From Clostridiales bacterium (GTDB lineage Bacteria; Bacillota; Clostridia; Oscillospirales; Acutalibacteraceae), in assembly GCA_019419895.1 (NCBI GenBank), contig JAHZIE010000009.1, positions 5,974 to 30,856 on the forward strand: a DNA stretch of 24,883 nucleotides, read 5' to 3'. The position numbers and the translations under genes were made by a program. Under the pieces are notes generated by a model. It was not told the DNA's origin, did not search any database, and worked only from the letters and a program-made list of their open reading frames with translations. Positions 1 through 7,592 of the stretch are shown here, piece by piece (position 1 is the stretch's first letter; every line of letters starts with the position of its first letter).

Positions 1-1
1 T

Positions 2-1642
2 CTCAGCGACGGCACCATCAAGGTCATGGATTTTGGCATTGCCAGATTTTCCAACAGTGAAACCCGCACCATTACTGACAAGGCCATCGGATCGGTTCAT
101 TATATCGCGCCGGAACAGGCCTGCGGGGCCCGGACGGATGAAAAAGCGGATATCTATTCCGTTGGCGTCATGCTCTATGAGATGCTGACTGGCAAGCTTC
201 CCTTTGAGGCTGAAAATGCCGTTTCGGTCGCCATCATGCAGATGCAGTCGGAGCCTAAAGGACTGAGAGAGCTCAACCCCAATATTCCGGAGGGGTTGGA
301 GGAAATCACCCTCAAGGCTATGAAAAAGGAGCCGCAGCAGAGGTATGCCAACGCCGCGGAAATGATTGACGCCATTACGCGTTTTAAACAGAATCCGGAT
401 ATCCGATTCCAATACAAATATTTTTTTGATGAGAAGCCTACACAGAACGTGGATGCTTTGAAGAATGTCACACATCCTGCTGTAGCATCAGATGACATTG
501 ATGATGATTCTTATTACCAGGAGGAGCAGAAGGCCTCTCGGAGTTCGGTCAAGGTGGCTCCGGTGCCTGTCATCACAGGGGTGGCCATTGCTTTTGCTGT
601 TTTTGCCATTGTGTTCGGTATCATCCTGTTTATCCGGGGAATTCCTCAGGAAAATGAGGTAGAGGATATTGATCTTCCTGATTTTGTAGGGCAGAATTTT
701 GATGAGGTCAAGGCGGAATATGGGGATAAATTTGAATTTGTTGTTACTGGTTATGAAAGCGACAGCGAGCTTAAGGACGGAACAATCAAAAACCAGGAAC
801 CCAAAGGCGGTGTAAAGAAGGTCAAAATGCATTCCAAGGTTGAGGTGGTTGTCAGCAGCGGTGTTTCCCTCACAGATGTGCCTGCCATTGTTGGAAAGGA
901 ACTTTCCCAGGCCATTGGAATGCTGACGGAAAATAATCTCAATTATACCCAGGTGGAGGTTTATCATGATACTATTGCCGCGGGATATGTGGCGGCGGTG
1001 GATCCGGGAGAGGGACAGCAGATTCCAGAGGATTCCAATGTGACCATCTATGTGAGCAAGGGGCCGGAAGAAAAGACCAGTGTGGTGGGCAAGTTTGTCG
1101 GCCTTACTTATGAAGAAGCCAAGAGAGAAATTGTCAAGGCCGGATATAAGGTTGGGACGCCGAAATATGAAAACAGCGATAAGCCCAAAGACACCGTAAT
1201 CGCCCAGAGCCCGGATATTGGATCTTCCCTGAATCAGGGCGGGACGATTGTCCTGACGCTGAGCAACGGGGAACCGCCGGAGCCAGAGGAGAAGCAGGTG
1301 CAGTTTACGGTGCAGCTTCCTCAAATCCCCTCTCATATTTCACAGGTAGCTGTCAGTGTTTTTGTAAATAATATTAAGGATGATTCCCAAAGCCGGACGG
1401 TCCTCGCTTCCACTTCTTCTTATAACGTTACTCTGAAAGGGAAAGGGACCGCTACCGTGACGATCCTTCTGAATGTGTCAGGAAAGGATCAGCTCTATCA
1501 GGAGTGGATGGTGGATTTCGATAAACCGGAAGCTAAGGTGACAAAGACAGAAGCTGTGGATTTCCCTGAGGAAAGTTCATCTTCCATTACACCGCCAACA
1601 TCATCAGAGTCAGAAACTCCTCCATCAGAAAACGAGGGTTAA
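2..1642 (+). CDS. prkC: PASTA-domain Ser/Thr protein kinase, 3' part (5' end outside window)
   Basis: Membrane Ser/Thr kinase that senses peptidoglycan or muropeptides through extracellular PASTA repeats and phosphorylates cytoplasmic targets; in Bacillus the orthologue also drives germination. The reading frame is open from base 2, so the ATG at 26 is internal and the N-lobe and catalytic loop are missing. Numbering from base 26, I see the DFG motif at residues 2-4, APEQ of the activation segment near 28-31 and the F-helix stretch YSVGVMLYEM. A single hydrophobic segment follows at about 180-203, then three PASTA repeats (about 219-285, 286-357 and 358-424) and a C-terminal domain ending in a Ser/Pro-rich tail. 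It sits 13 nt before rsgA, the order known for the Bacillus prkC-rsgA region; a prpC phosphatase would be expected upstream, outside the window. Very confident in the family, confident in prkC by synteny. Confidence 0.95.
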   Translation, partial: LSDGTIKVMDFGIARFSNSETRTITDKAIGSVHYIAPEQACGARTDEKADIYSVGVMLYEMLTGKLPFEAENAVSVAIMQMQSEPKGLRELNPNIPEGLEEITLKAMKKEPQQRYANAAEMIDAITRFKQNPDIRFQYKYFFDEKPTQNVDALKNVTHPAVASDDIDDDSYYQEEQKASRSSVKVAPVPVITGVAIAFAVFAIVFGIILFIRGIPQENEVEDIDLPDFVGQNFDEVKAEYGDKFEFVVTGYESDSELKDGTIKNQEPKGGVKKVKMHSKVEVVVSSGVSLTDVPAIVGKELSQAIGMLTENNLNYTQVEVYHDTIAAGYVAAVDPGEGQQIPEDSNVTIYVSKGPEEKTSVVGKFVGLTYEEAKREIVKAGYKVGTPKYENSDKPKDTVIAQSPDIGSSLNQGGTIVLTLSNGEPPEPEEKQVQFTVQLPQIPSHISQVAVSVFVNNIKDDSQSRTVLASTSSYNVTLKGKGTATVTILLNVSGKDQLYQEWMVDFDKPEAKVTKTEAVDFPEESSSSITPPTSSESETPPSENEG

Positions 1643-1655
1643 AAGGGATACGCTA

Positions 1656-2576
1656 ATGACACAGGAAATTTCAGCGGCTTCCAGTGCTTTGGAAGGGAGA
1701 ATTATCAAAGGAATTGGCGGTTTCTATTATGTAGAAACCGCCAATGGATTGTATGAATGCAAGGCAAGAGGGATTTTCCGAAAAAAAGGGCAGGCGCCTC
1801 TGCCGGGCGATATGGTGAGCATATCCGTTCAATCAGATGGGAAAGAAAAGGAAGGGTCGGTAGAAGCTATCGCTACCAGGAAAAATTTCCTGATACGCCC
1901 GGCGGTTGCCAATCTGGATCAGTTATTTATCGTTTCCTCTGTCTGCCATCCTGATCTGAATCTTTTTATGATTGACAAGGTAATCGCCGTGGCGGAAAAT
2001 AAAGGAATTACACCTATTTTGCTTATCACAAAAACCGATCTCAAAAGGCCGGAGGGAATCGCTGATATTTACCGCAAAGCAGGGCTCGACTGTTTTGAAT
2101 TGTCGCCGGAGGAAACATCTTCTCTATCTGTAATTCGCGGGATGCTATCCAACCGGCTCAGTGCCTTTACTGGAAATTCCGGAGTTGGAAAATCCACCCT
2201 TTTGAATCTTTTGTATCCGGAGCTGAAGCTCCAGACAGGTGATATCAGCCAAAAACTGGGGAGAGGCAGGCATACCACAAGGGAAGTCACCCTGTTTCCA
2301 GTAGAGGACGGAGGATATATTGCCGATACGCCGGGTTTTTCTTCTCTTGATTTAGAAAGGTATGAAGTGGTAAAAAAGGAGGACCTTCCTTTTTGTTTTC
2401 GTGAATTTGGAAATTATCTGGATTCCTGCAGCTTTACCTCCTGTTCTCATACCTGTGAAAAGGGATGCGCTGTCCTGAAAGCTGTGGCAGAGGGGAAAAT
2501 TGCGCCTTCCAGACATGCCAATTATGTGGCTATGTACAATGAGGTGAAAAATATTAAGGAATGGGAGAAAAAATGA
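1656..2576 (+). CDS. rsgA: ribosome small subunit-dependent GTPase A
   Basis: Circularly permuted GTPase (YloQ/RsgA) that acts in late 30S ribosomal subunit maturation. The permuted motif order is visible: an N-terminal OB-fold, G4 TKTD near residue 125, the P-loop GNSGVGKST near 172-180 and DTPGF (G3) near 224. A C-terminal zinc-binding element follows, with Cys residues, CSH and a GCAV sequence. At 306 aa it is the normal family length. It starts 13 nt after the prkC stop and its TGA overlaps the ATG of thiN, so the three genes are probably co-transcribed. In Bacillus subtilis an rpe gene lies between rsgA and thiN; there is no room for it here. Confidence 0.97.
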   Translation: MTQEISAASSALEGRIIKGIGGFYYVETANGLYECKARGIFRKKGQAPLPGDMVSISVQSDGKEKEGSVEAIATRKNFLIRPAVANLDQLFIVSSVCHPDLNLFMIDKVIAVAENKGITPILLITKTDLKRPEGIADIYRKAGLDCFELSPEETSSLSVIRGMLSNRLSAFTGNSGVGKSTLLNLLYPELKLQTGDISQKLGRGRHTTREVTLFPVEDGGYIADTPGFSSLDLERYEVVKKEDLPFCFREFGNYLDSCSFTSCSHTCEKGCAVLKAVAEGKIAPSRHANYVAMYNEVKNIKEWEKK

Positions 2577-3202
2577 AGGACAGATGTGTGATTATCGGCG
2601 CCGCCCCGGTGGATGACTATTCTACTGCTCCTGCCATTCTACCGGAAGATTTGGTGCTGTGCGCGGATGGAGGGCTTCGCCATTGTATTGCGCTGGAAAT
2701 TCAGCCGGATTTGGTGATTGGGGATTTCGATTCTTTAGAAGACAGATCCTTGCTTGCGGGTTATCCCTGTTTGGAGCTTCCCGTGGAAAAGGATGATACA
2801 GATACCATGTTTGCCGTCAAGTACGGCATTGATAGGGGATACCGTGACTTTTTAATTTACGGGGGAATAGGCGGCAGGCTTGATCATACCTTCGCCAATC
2901 TTTCTTCCCTTCTGTATATTGCCCAGAGAGGAGGAAAGGGGCTGCTGACAGACGGCAGGCTGTCCATGACAGTGATAACGGGAGGAACGTTTCCTCTTGA
3001 TGGCTGCAAAGGCCGTCGGCTTTCCCTCTTTCCCTTTGGATGTGAAAAATGTATTGTCAGTGAAACAGGGGTCCATTATCCTTTGGAGCGTGGGGAATTG
3101 AACGCTTCTTTTCCGCTAGAGGTGAGTAACTATGTGGACGAGGAAAATGGAGCCATTACCCTTTACGAGGGAGCTCTGTTGATTATTTTGGAAAAAATCT
3201 GA
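2573..3202 (+). CDS. thiN: thiamine pyrophosphokinase
   Basis: Transfers pyrophosphate from ATP to thiamine to make thiamine diphosphate in the cytoplasm. Recognisable family motifs are CADGGLRH near residue 30, PDLVIGDFDSL near 45, then KDDTDTMFA and the GGIGGRLDHT loop near 100, which form the nucleotide and Mg2+ site. I chose the ATG at 2573, which overlaps the rsgA stop as ATGA with a GGAG six bases upstream. An in-frame ATG at 2561 would add four residues but fits the ribosome binding site less well. The protein is 209 aa, normal for ThiN. It is the last gene of the prkC-rsgA-thiN run; a spore gene follows, as in Bacillus. Confidence 0.95.
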   Translation: MKDRCVIIGAAPVDDYSTAPAILPEDLVLCADGGLRHCIALEIQPDLVIGDFDSLEDRSLLAGYPCLELPVEKDDTDTMFAVKYGIDRGYRDFLIYGGIGGRLDHTFANLSSLLYIAQRGGKGLLTDGRLSMTVITGGTFPLDGCKGRRLSLFPFGCEKCIVSETGVHYPLERGELNASFPLEVSNYVDEENGAITLYEGALLIILEKI

Positions 3203-3224
3203 CACCAAAATCTGCCCGTCTGTA

Positions 3225-3260
3225 TATTATGTTACTAAGACACGGAAATGTGACATAATA
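3225..3260. repeat. inverted repeat before the spoVM-linked miniprotein
   Basis: An 11-bp inverted repeat (left arm 3225-3235, right arm 3250-3260, half-site TATTATGT/ACATAATA plus three further pairs including one G-T) flanks 14 bases. It lies in the 78-bp gap between thiN and the 51-aa reading frame. It could be an operator or a leader hairpin; no run of T follows, so it is not a typical terminator. The spacer contains TAAGACA, which partly resembles the SpoIIID site WWRRACARNY, but this match is weak. Confidence 0.45.
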
Positions 3261-3280
3261 AGGGAAAGGCGGGTGGCCAA

Positions 3281-3436
3281 ATGGTACGCCAGTGTGGGAG
3301 ATACCGAAAATGCGGCGGGTGGGTGCTCGCCTTTGCCGGCGGGCTGTTTCTTTCGTGCCTTTTTTCATCCGGCATCCTTGTGTTCCTGCTGGGGGTGATT
3401 ATCACCCTATGTGGGATCGCGCTGATGCGGTGCTGA
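3281..3436 (+). CDS. 51-aa Cys-containing membrane miniprotein of unknown function
   Basis: A short reading frame of 51 codons. The N-terminus is basic with two Cys (MVRQCGRYRKCGG). It is followed by two almost contiguous hydrophobic stretches, about residues 14-30 and 31-49, with two further Cys in them and a final Arg-Cys. This composition (Gly, Leu, Ile, Cys, Val) is far from what a random intergenic frame gives, and it predicts a small hairpin-type membrane protein. The upstream AAAGG at 3265 is rather far from the ATG and GGTGG at 3272 rather near, so the SD is imperfect. It ends 39 nt before spoVM and is likely co-transcribed with it. I do not recognise a named family; a sporulation role is inference from position only. 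Confidence 0.6.
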   Translation: MVRQCGRYRKCGGWVLAFAGGLFLSCLFSSGILVFLLGVIITLCGIALMRC

Positions 3437-3475
3437 AAATCTGACCTGAAATCATATTTGCGGAGGTGCGCGGGA

Positions 3476-3562
3476 ATGAAAGTCGTCGTTGTAAAAAGCC
3501 CGAGGGTGTTGGGATGTTTTCTGAGATTTGTTTTTGGAATCAAAAAGTCCCCGACACAGTAA
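3476..3562 (+). CDS. spoVM: stage V sporulation protein SpoVM (28 aa)
   Basis: SpoVM is a tiny amphipathic helix that recognises the convex outer forespore membrane and anchors the SpoIVA coat scaffold. The 28-residue product starts MKVVVVKSPRVLGCFLRFV. Against Bacillus subtilis SpoVM it keeps, without gaps, K2, K7, P9, L12, G13, R17 and G21, including Pro9, which is known to be important for localisation. The SD GGAGGT at 3462-3467 lies eight bases before the ATG. Placement just after thiN is the same as in Bacillus. The gene is easily missed because of its length. A rho-independent terminator follows 35 nt later, and spoIVA, its partner, is encoded 2.2 kb downstream. Confidence 0.93.
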   Translation: MKVVVVKSPRVLGCFLRFVFGIKKSPTQ

Positions 3563-3597
3563 GTACAACATAGGAAAAAAGCGAAAACATAATAGCC

Positions 3598-3636
3598 AAA
3601 AGACGGTCTCAGATAAATGAGGCCGTCTTTTCTTAT
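3598..3636 (+). terminator. rho-independent terminator after spoVM
   Basis: Fourteen-base arms at 3598-3611 and 3618-3631 pair around a 6-nt loop (core AAAAGACGG/CCGTCTTTT, one G-T pair), and the right arm runs into TTTTCTT. It closes the prkC-to-spoVM run. The A-rich left flank could also make it work in reverse. Confidence 0.85.
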
Positions 3637-3770
3637 TACGGGGAAATTTAATACCTGAAGTTTTTTATTGATGACGATGTGGCTGTTTGTGGGGTGTAAC
3701 TGCAAAGAAGGGAAATAGCGGTTATTTTTAGAGGATAGCAAAAGGAAAAATATTGAAAGGGGATTAAGAC

Positions 3771-3875
3771 ATGAGAATTATGAAAATTAGAAATCCAGTC
3801 TCTCCATTGTCCTTCTGTTTACTGATTGAACAGATAATTTTTTCAAAAACTGAAATTGGAAGCCTAGATCTATAA
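3771..3875 (+). CDS. possible 34-aa micro-ORF
   Basis: The ATG at 3771 follows a good SD (AAAGGGG at 3756-3762, 8-nt spacing) and opens a 34-codon frame, beginning MRIMKIRNPVSPLSF and ending GSLDL. It has no recognisable domain, and its only hydrophobic stretch is short and interrupted. The main support is the SD, so it may be chance or an upstream leader peptide. Confidence 0.25.
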   Translation: MRIMKIRNPVSPLSFCLLIEQIIFSKTEIGSLDL

Positions 3876-3891
3876 AAAATGAAGCAATCCA

Positions 3892-3921
3892 GTCATATTT
3901 TTTGAAGGCGGCGGATATGAT
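3892..3921 (+). promoter_or_regulatory. candidate SigE promoter for the sipL-like gene
   Basis: GTCATATT at 3892-3899 matches the SigE -35 consensus exactly. After 14 bases, 3914-3921 reads GATATGAT, which shares ATA and AT with the SigE -10 (CATACAAT). A mother-cell SigE promoter is expected for coat genes of this type. The -10 is imperfect, and the predicted leader is about 165 nt. Confidence 0.4.
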
Positions 3922-4092
3922 ATACCAATCCATTCTTCCAAACCATTGGGACGGTCTGAAAGGGAAAATTACCCGGAGCACTTCCTTCTTGAATTTATTG
4001 ATTTTCCAGCGGACGCTCCGATGTTTGTGCATAAAATGGACATGGGCGGAATATCAATTATTAGAAACCGTGAAAAGGAGAGGATTGCCCGT

Positions 4093-5637
4093 ATGGATTT
4101 CAAGGTGTTGCAAGAGGCGGTATGTGTCAATCGGGAAATGTTCAGCGGCTCAGCGGAACAGCCTATTGATTTGGACATTACTTTGCCCGATTACTGCCCC
4201 GATATTTCCAGGATTTTAAAATGCCAGATTATCCCCCAGATCAGCCAGAGACAAATAATTGGGGATCGGTTGAATGTAGAGGGCTCTTCTCTCATTCGGC
4301 TGCTCTATGTGGACGAAAGCGGCTGCGGTGTCCGCAATTGTGAACTGACCAGCCCATTTTCCGTTGATTTTACGCTGAAAACATCAATCGAATCCCCAGT
4401 TATCTGCACAAAAACACATGTAGATTTTCTTAACTGCCGCGCTGTTACAAAGCGCCGGGTAGATATCCATGGCGCCTTTACCCTGACAGCAAAAGTGACA
4501 GGACAAAGCAAAGAGCATATGATAAGCGGCGCGGAAGGCGGCGGACTGCAAACCAAGGTGAAAACGACCGAGATCAGTTCCCTGGTCGGCTGTGCCCAGC
4601 AGAATTTTTCAGTCAACGAAACCTTAGAGCTTGCGCAGAACAAACCCCAGCCGGAAGCATTGATCCGGGCACAGGGAGCCGCGGTACTGACGGAATATAA
4701 GGCCATAGCCAACAAGCTTATTGCCAAAGGAGAGCTTCAGCTGAAGCTGCTTTACCTGACCAATATTGAGGACGGATCAATGGATACCATGGAGTATTCC
4801 ATTCCCATCAGTCAGATCCTGGATATGGATGGTTTGGACGACGATTGCATTTGTTGTGCGAGGTTTGAGCTTTTGTCTCTGGAATGCCAGATTGAAGCGG
4901 GAAGCGTGGAGGAACCGGCCGCCTTTGAAGTAGAATGCCGTTTATGCGCCCACGCCTGTGCCTACAGGACTTCAGAGATGCACATGGTGACGGACGCTTA
5001 TTCCACCGATTTCGAGATAGAGACAGAATCCAGACAGATATCCTTCCAGAAATTGACGGATTTTATCCGGGAACCTTTTGTATGTAAGGGGCCGGTCAGC
5101 ATTCCGTCAGAAGGAATTACCAATATTATTGATATCTGGAGCGACGGCTGTTCTTACAACACCTCTATGAAGGATGGACAAATGGTCTGCGACGGCAGGG
5201 TAAGCATCTGCATGCTGGTCCTTAATACGGAGAATATCCCTGAATATCTGGAACGTACGCTGGATTTTACCTATTCCAAGGAGTATCCCCAGAAAGGAAC
5301 GGAATATTCCTGTTCCCCGGAGATCACTCCCCTAGCGGTCAGCTACCGGCTTTCCGGCGTGGACGGTGTGGAAGTAAAAGCGGAGATGGATGTGAACGCA
5401 CCGGTATATGAGGTGACCAGTACTCCTGTCCTTGTTTCCGTTGAGCCGGATGAAAACAAGAAAAAGGATAAATCCAAGCGTGCTTCCCTGATCATTTATT
5501 ACGCGGGAGACGGGGAAAAAATATGGGATATCGCCCGAAAATACAATACTTCCGTGGAGGCTATCCAAAAGGAAAACGATATGGCCGGAGAAGAGATGGA
5601 AGGCCGGGGCATGTTGTTGATTCCCAGCTGTTCCTGA
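4093..5637 (+). CDS. sipL: SPOCS (DUF3794) and LysM domain spore-coat protein, SipL-like
   Basis: In Clostridioides difficile, SipL binds SpoIVA and is needed to keep the coat on the forespore, the job SpoVID does in Bacillus. This 514-aa protein has the same size and layout. The N-terminus shows the DUF3794 signature (AEQPIDLDITLPDYCPDIS at about 22-40), further SPOCS-type beta-rich repeats run through the middle, and a LysM domain lies at about 466-511 (GDGEKIWDIARKYNTS). I chose the ATG at 4093 because AAAGGAG lies just upstream and MDFKVLQEA is the typical family start; a longer frame from a TTG at 3946 has no such support. spoIVA follows 121 nt downstream, matching the SipL-SpoIVA partnership. 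Assignment as sipL is by domain layout and context. Confidence 0.85.
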   Translation: MDFKVLQEAVCVNREMFSGSAEQPIDLDITLPDYCPDISRILKCQIIPQISQRQIIGDRLNVEGSSLIRLLYVDESGCGVRNCELTSPFSVDFTLKTSIESPVICTKTHVDFLNCRAVTKRRVDIHGAFTLTAKVTGQSKEHMISGAEGGGLQTKVKTTEISSLVGCAQQNFSVNETLELAQNKPQPEALIRAQGAAVLTEYKAIANKLIAKGELQLKLLYLTNIEDGSMDTMEYSIPISQILDMDGLDDDCICCARFELLSLECQIEAGSVEEPAAFEVECRLCAHACAYRTSEMHMVTDAYSTDFEIETESRQISFQKLTDFIREPFVCKGPVSIPSEGITNIIDIWSDGCSYNTSMKDGQMVCDGRVSICMLVLNTENIPEYLERTLDFTYSKEYPQKGTEYSCSPEITPLAVSYRLSGVDGVEVKAEMDVNAPVYEVTSTPVLVSVEPDENKKKDKSKRASLIIYYAGDGEKIWDIARKYNTSVEAIQKENDMAGEEMEGRGMLLIPSCS

Positions 5638-5758
5638 CATCTATCCTTGGCCTTCAGGTTTATCATCAGCCCGTTGTGGCGCTGCCGGAAAAAGGGGCTG
5701 GATGAGTATTTCATAAAATTGTAGCTGCCCTTTGCGGCTGAAAGGTGTGATAACTGAA

Positions 5759-7237
5759 ATGGAAGAGCGCAACATCTATCATGATATCGCACAGAGAACC
5801 AACGGCGATATTTATGTGGGAGTGGTCGGGCCTGTGCGCACAGGCAAATCCACTTTTATCAAACGGTTCATGGATACCCTTGTCATTCCCAATATTACCA
5901 GCTCCTATTCCAAGGAACGGGCCATTGACGAGCTGCCTCAATCGGCGGCCGGCCGGACGATTATGACCACCGAGCCCAAGTTTATTCCGGAGGAAGCGGT
6001 GAAAATCAGCGTAGGGGATAACGCCTCCTTTAATGTCAGGATGATTGACTGCGTAGGTTATATTATTCCCAGCTCTCTCGGCTATATTGAGGATAATATG
6101 CCTCGTATGGTGATGACCCCCTGGTTCGATACGGAAATCCCGTTTAATATGGCGGCGGAAATCGGTACAAAAAAGGTAATAACGGAACATTCCACCATCG
6201 GGCTGGTTGTCACCACAGATGGCAGCATTACGGATATTCCCAGGGAGGAATACGCTGAGGCTGAAGAGCGGGTCATTGAGGAGCTGAAAGAGATACATAA
6301 GCCTTTTGTAGTGCTCCTCAACTGCCTGTATCCCGATTCCCCCGAGGTTCAACAGATGGCGCAGGAGATGAGAAACAACTATCAGGTGCCTGTCATCGCT
6401 GTCAACTGTATGGAGCTCACAGAAGAAGAAATTAGGAAAATTCTCGCCACCATTCTTTTTGAATTCCCGGTGAAGGAAATCAGTGTCAATCTGCCCCAGT
6501 GGCTGACTTCCTTGGAAAAAGATCACTGGCTGAGGGATTCTATTTTCAAGGGAATCCAGAATTCGGCCAAGGATGTGGAACGCATCCGCGAGGTGAAAAA
6601 TATCGTGTCTGCTATGGAGGATTCCCAGTATATTGATTCCATCAAGGTTTCCGAGGTGGATTTGGGAACCGGAAGGGCAAATATTGACGTACAGCTTCAG
6701 CAGAATCTGTTTTATAAAATTTTGGGAGAACAGACGGGAATCCAGATCGGCGATGAATCGGGACTGCTGGACTGCATGCTGGAATTGGCTGATATTCGCC
6801 AGAAGTACGCGAAGATCAAAAATGCCCTGGACGAGGTGACGGAAACTGGTTACGGCATCGTTATGCCTACCATTGATGAGCTGAGCCTGGAAGAGCCGGA
6901 AATTATGAAGCAGGGAGGAAAATACGGCATCAGGCTGAAGGCGTCCGCGCCCTCAATCCATATGATGCGTGCCGATATCACGACGGAGGTCTCTCCCATT
7001 GTAGGGTCAGAACAGCAGTCGGAGGAGCTGGTCAGCTATCTGCTTAATGAATTTGAAGAAAGCCCGGGGAAAATCTGGGAGTCCAACATTTTTGGAAAAT
7101 CCCTGTATGAGCTGGTCAACGAAGGGCTGCATAATAAATTGTACCGTATGCCGGCGGACGCGAGGATGAGGATTAAGGAAACTCTGGAACGCATTATCAA
7201 TGAAGGATGCAATGGCCTTATCTGCCTGATTCTATAG
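5759..7237 (+). CDS. spoIVA: stage IV sporulation protein A, coat scaffold ATPase
   Basis: SpoIVA hydrolyses ATP to polymerise irreversibly into the coat basement on the forespore surface, held there by SpoVM. The product is 492 aa, the same length as in Bacillus subtilis. The Walker A GPVRTGKST covers residues 24-32 with Lys30; the sensor threonines T70-T71 lie in IMTTEPKF; and D97 lies in MIDCVGY. These are at the Bacillus numbering. The C-terminus RIINEG...GLICLIL is the conserved end of the family. I chose the ATG at 5759 with AAAGGTG 11 bases upstream; the TTG at 5732 is in frame but unsupported. A CATAAAAT at 5712-5719 resembles a SigE -10, without a clear -35. A very strong terminator follows. 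Confidence 0.98.
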   Translation: MEERNIYHDIAQRTNGDIYVGVVGPVRTGKSTFIKRFMDTLVIPNITSSYSKERAIDELPQSAAGRTIMTTEPKFIPEEAVKISVGDNASFNVRMIDCVGYIIPSSLGYIEDNMPRMVMTPWFDTEIPFNMAAEIGTKKVITEHSTIGLVVTTDGSITDIPREEYAEAEERVIEELKEIHKPFVVLLNCLYPDSPEVQQMAQEMRNNYQVPVIAVNCMELTEEEIRKILATILFEFPVKEISVNLPQWLTSLEKDHWLRDSIFKGIQNSAKDVERIREVKNIVSAMEDSQYIDSIKVSEVDLGTGRANIDVQLQQNLFYKILGEQTGIQIGDESGLLDCMLELADIRQKYAKIKNALDEVTETGYGIVMPTIDELSLEEPEIMKQGGKYGIRLKASAPSIHMMRADITTEVSPIVGSEQQSEELVSYLLNEFEESPGKIWESNIFGKSLYELVNEGLHNKLYRMPADARMRIKETLERIINEGCNGLICLIL

Positions 7238-7326
7238 AACAGGGAAGGGAGAAGGAAAAACCGCATTTTGACGGATGCGGCCATGGAAGAATGAAAATAG
7301 TTGGGAGCAACAGATGCTGTCGCGGC

Positions 7327-7370
7327 AAAACAGTGTGTATCATAAAAAATGATACACACTGTTTTTTCTT
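7327..7370 (+). terminator. strong rho-independent terminator after spoIVA
   Basis: A perfect 17-bp stem (7327-7343 with 7349-7365, core AAAACAGTGTGTATCAT) encloses five A and ends in a run of T to 7367. It closes the sporulation cluster. Confidence 0.92.
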
Positions 7371-7592
7371 CTTGCTATGAAAGTTGCTTCTGGAATAAAC
7401 AGCGATCCTTGTCCCTGCTTTTCAACGGTTGTGACAGAAAACGGTGTGAAATAAAAGAACCTTCCGGCACGGAACGTGGTATGTCGCCCAACAGACAGTT
7501 TGTCTATTTGTACGTCATTTATTCCCGATGGAAAAGACATAATATCACCAGTGACGCGAAGTGCGAATCCCCTTTTCGGGCAACAGAATTTC

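Larger units (their letters stand above)
3637..4092 (+). other. 456-bp leader/intergenic region before sipL
   Basis: No recognisable gene lies here apart from a weak 34-codon frame at 3771. The region carries a SigE-like promoter at 3892-3921. The sipL frame stays open upstream to 3883 without a well-placed start, and the start at 4093 is better supported. Confidence 0.5.

Noticed and set aside
488..1336. Long reverse-strand open frame (282 codons) under prkC
   Set aside because: It is antisense to the PASTA/transmembrane part of a clear kinase; low-complexity His/Leu/Arg product without SD or motif.
3254..3260. CATAATA as a SigE -10 for the spoVM unit
   Set aside because: The only ATATT-like -35 (3224-3228) is 25 bases away rather than about 14.
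3946..4092. N-terminal extension of the sipL-like frame from a TTG
   Set aside because: No SD, and the family N-terminus begins at 4093 with a good SD.
7261..7280. CCGCAT/ATGCGG hairpin as a first spoIVA terminator
   Set aside because: Six-base stem without T-run; the 7327 stem is far better.
7340..7540. Reverse-strand 66-codon frame after the 131-aa gene, possible gene remnant
   Set aside because: No SD or recognisable domain, and its last codons run through the spoIVA terminator stem, so it is more likely chance.
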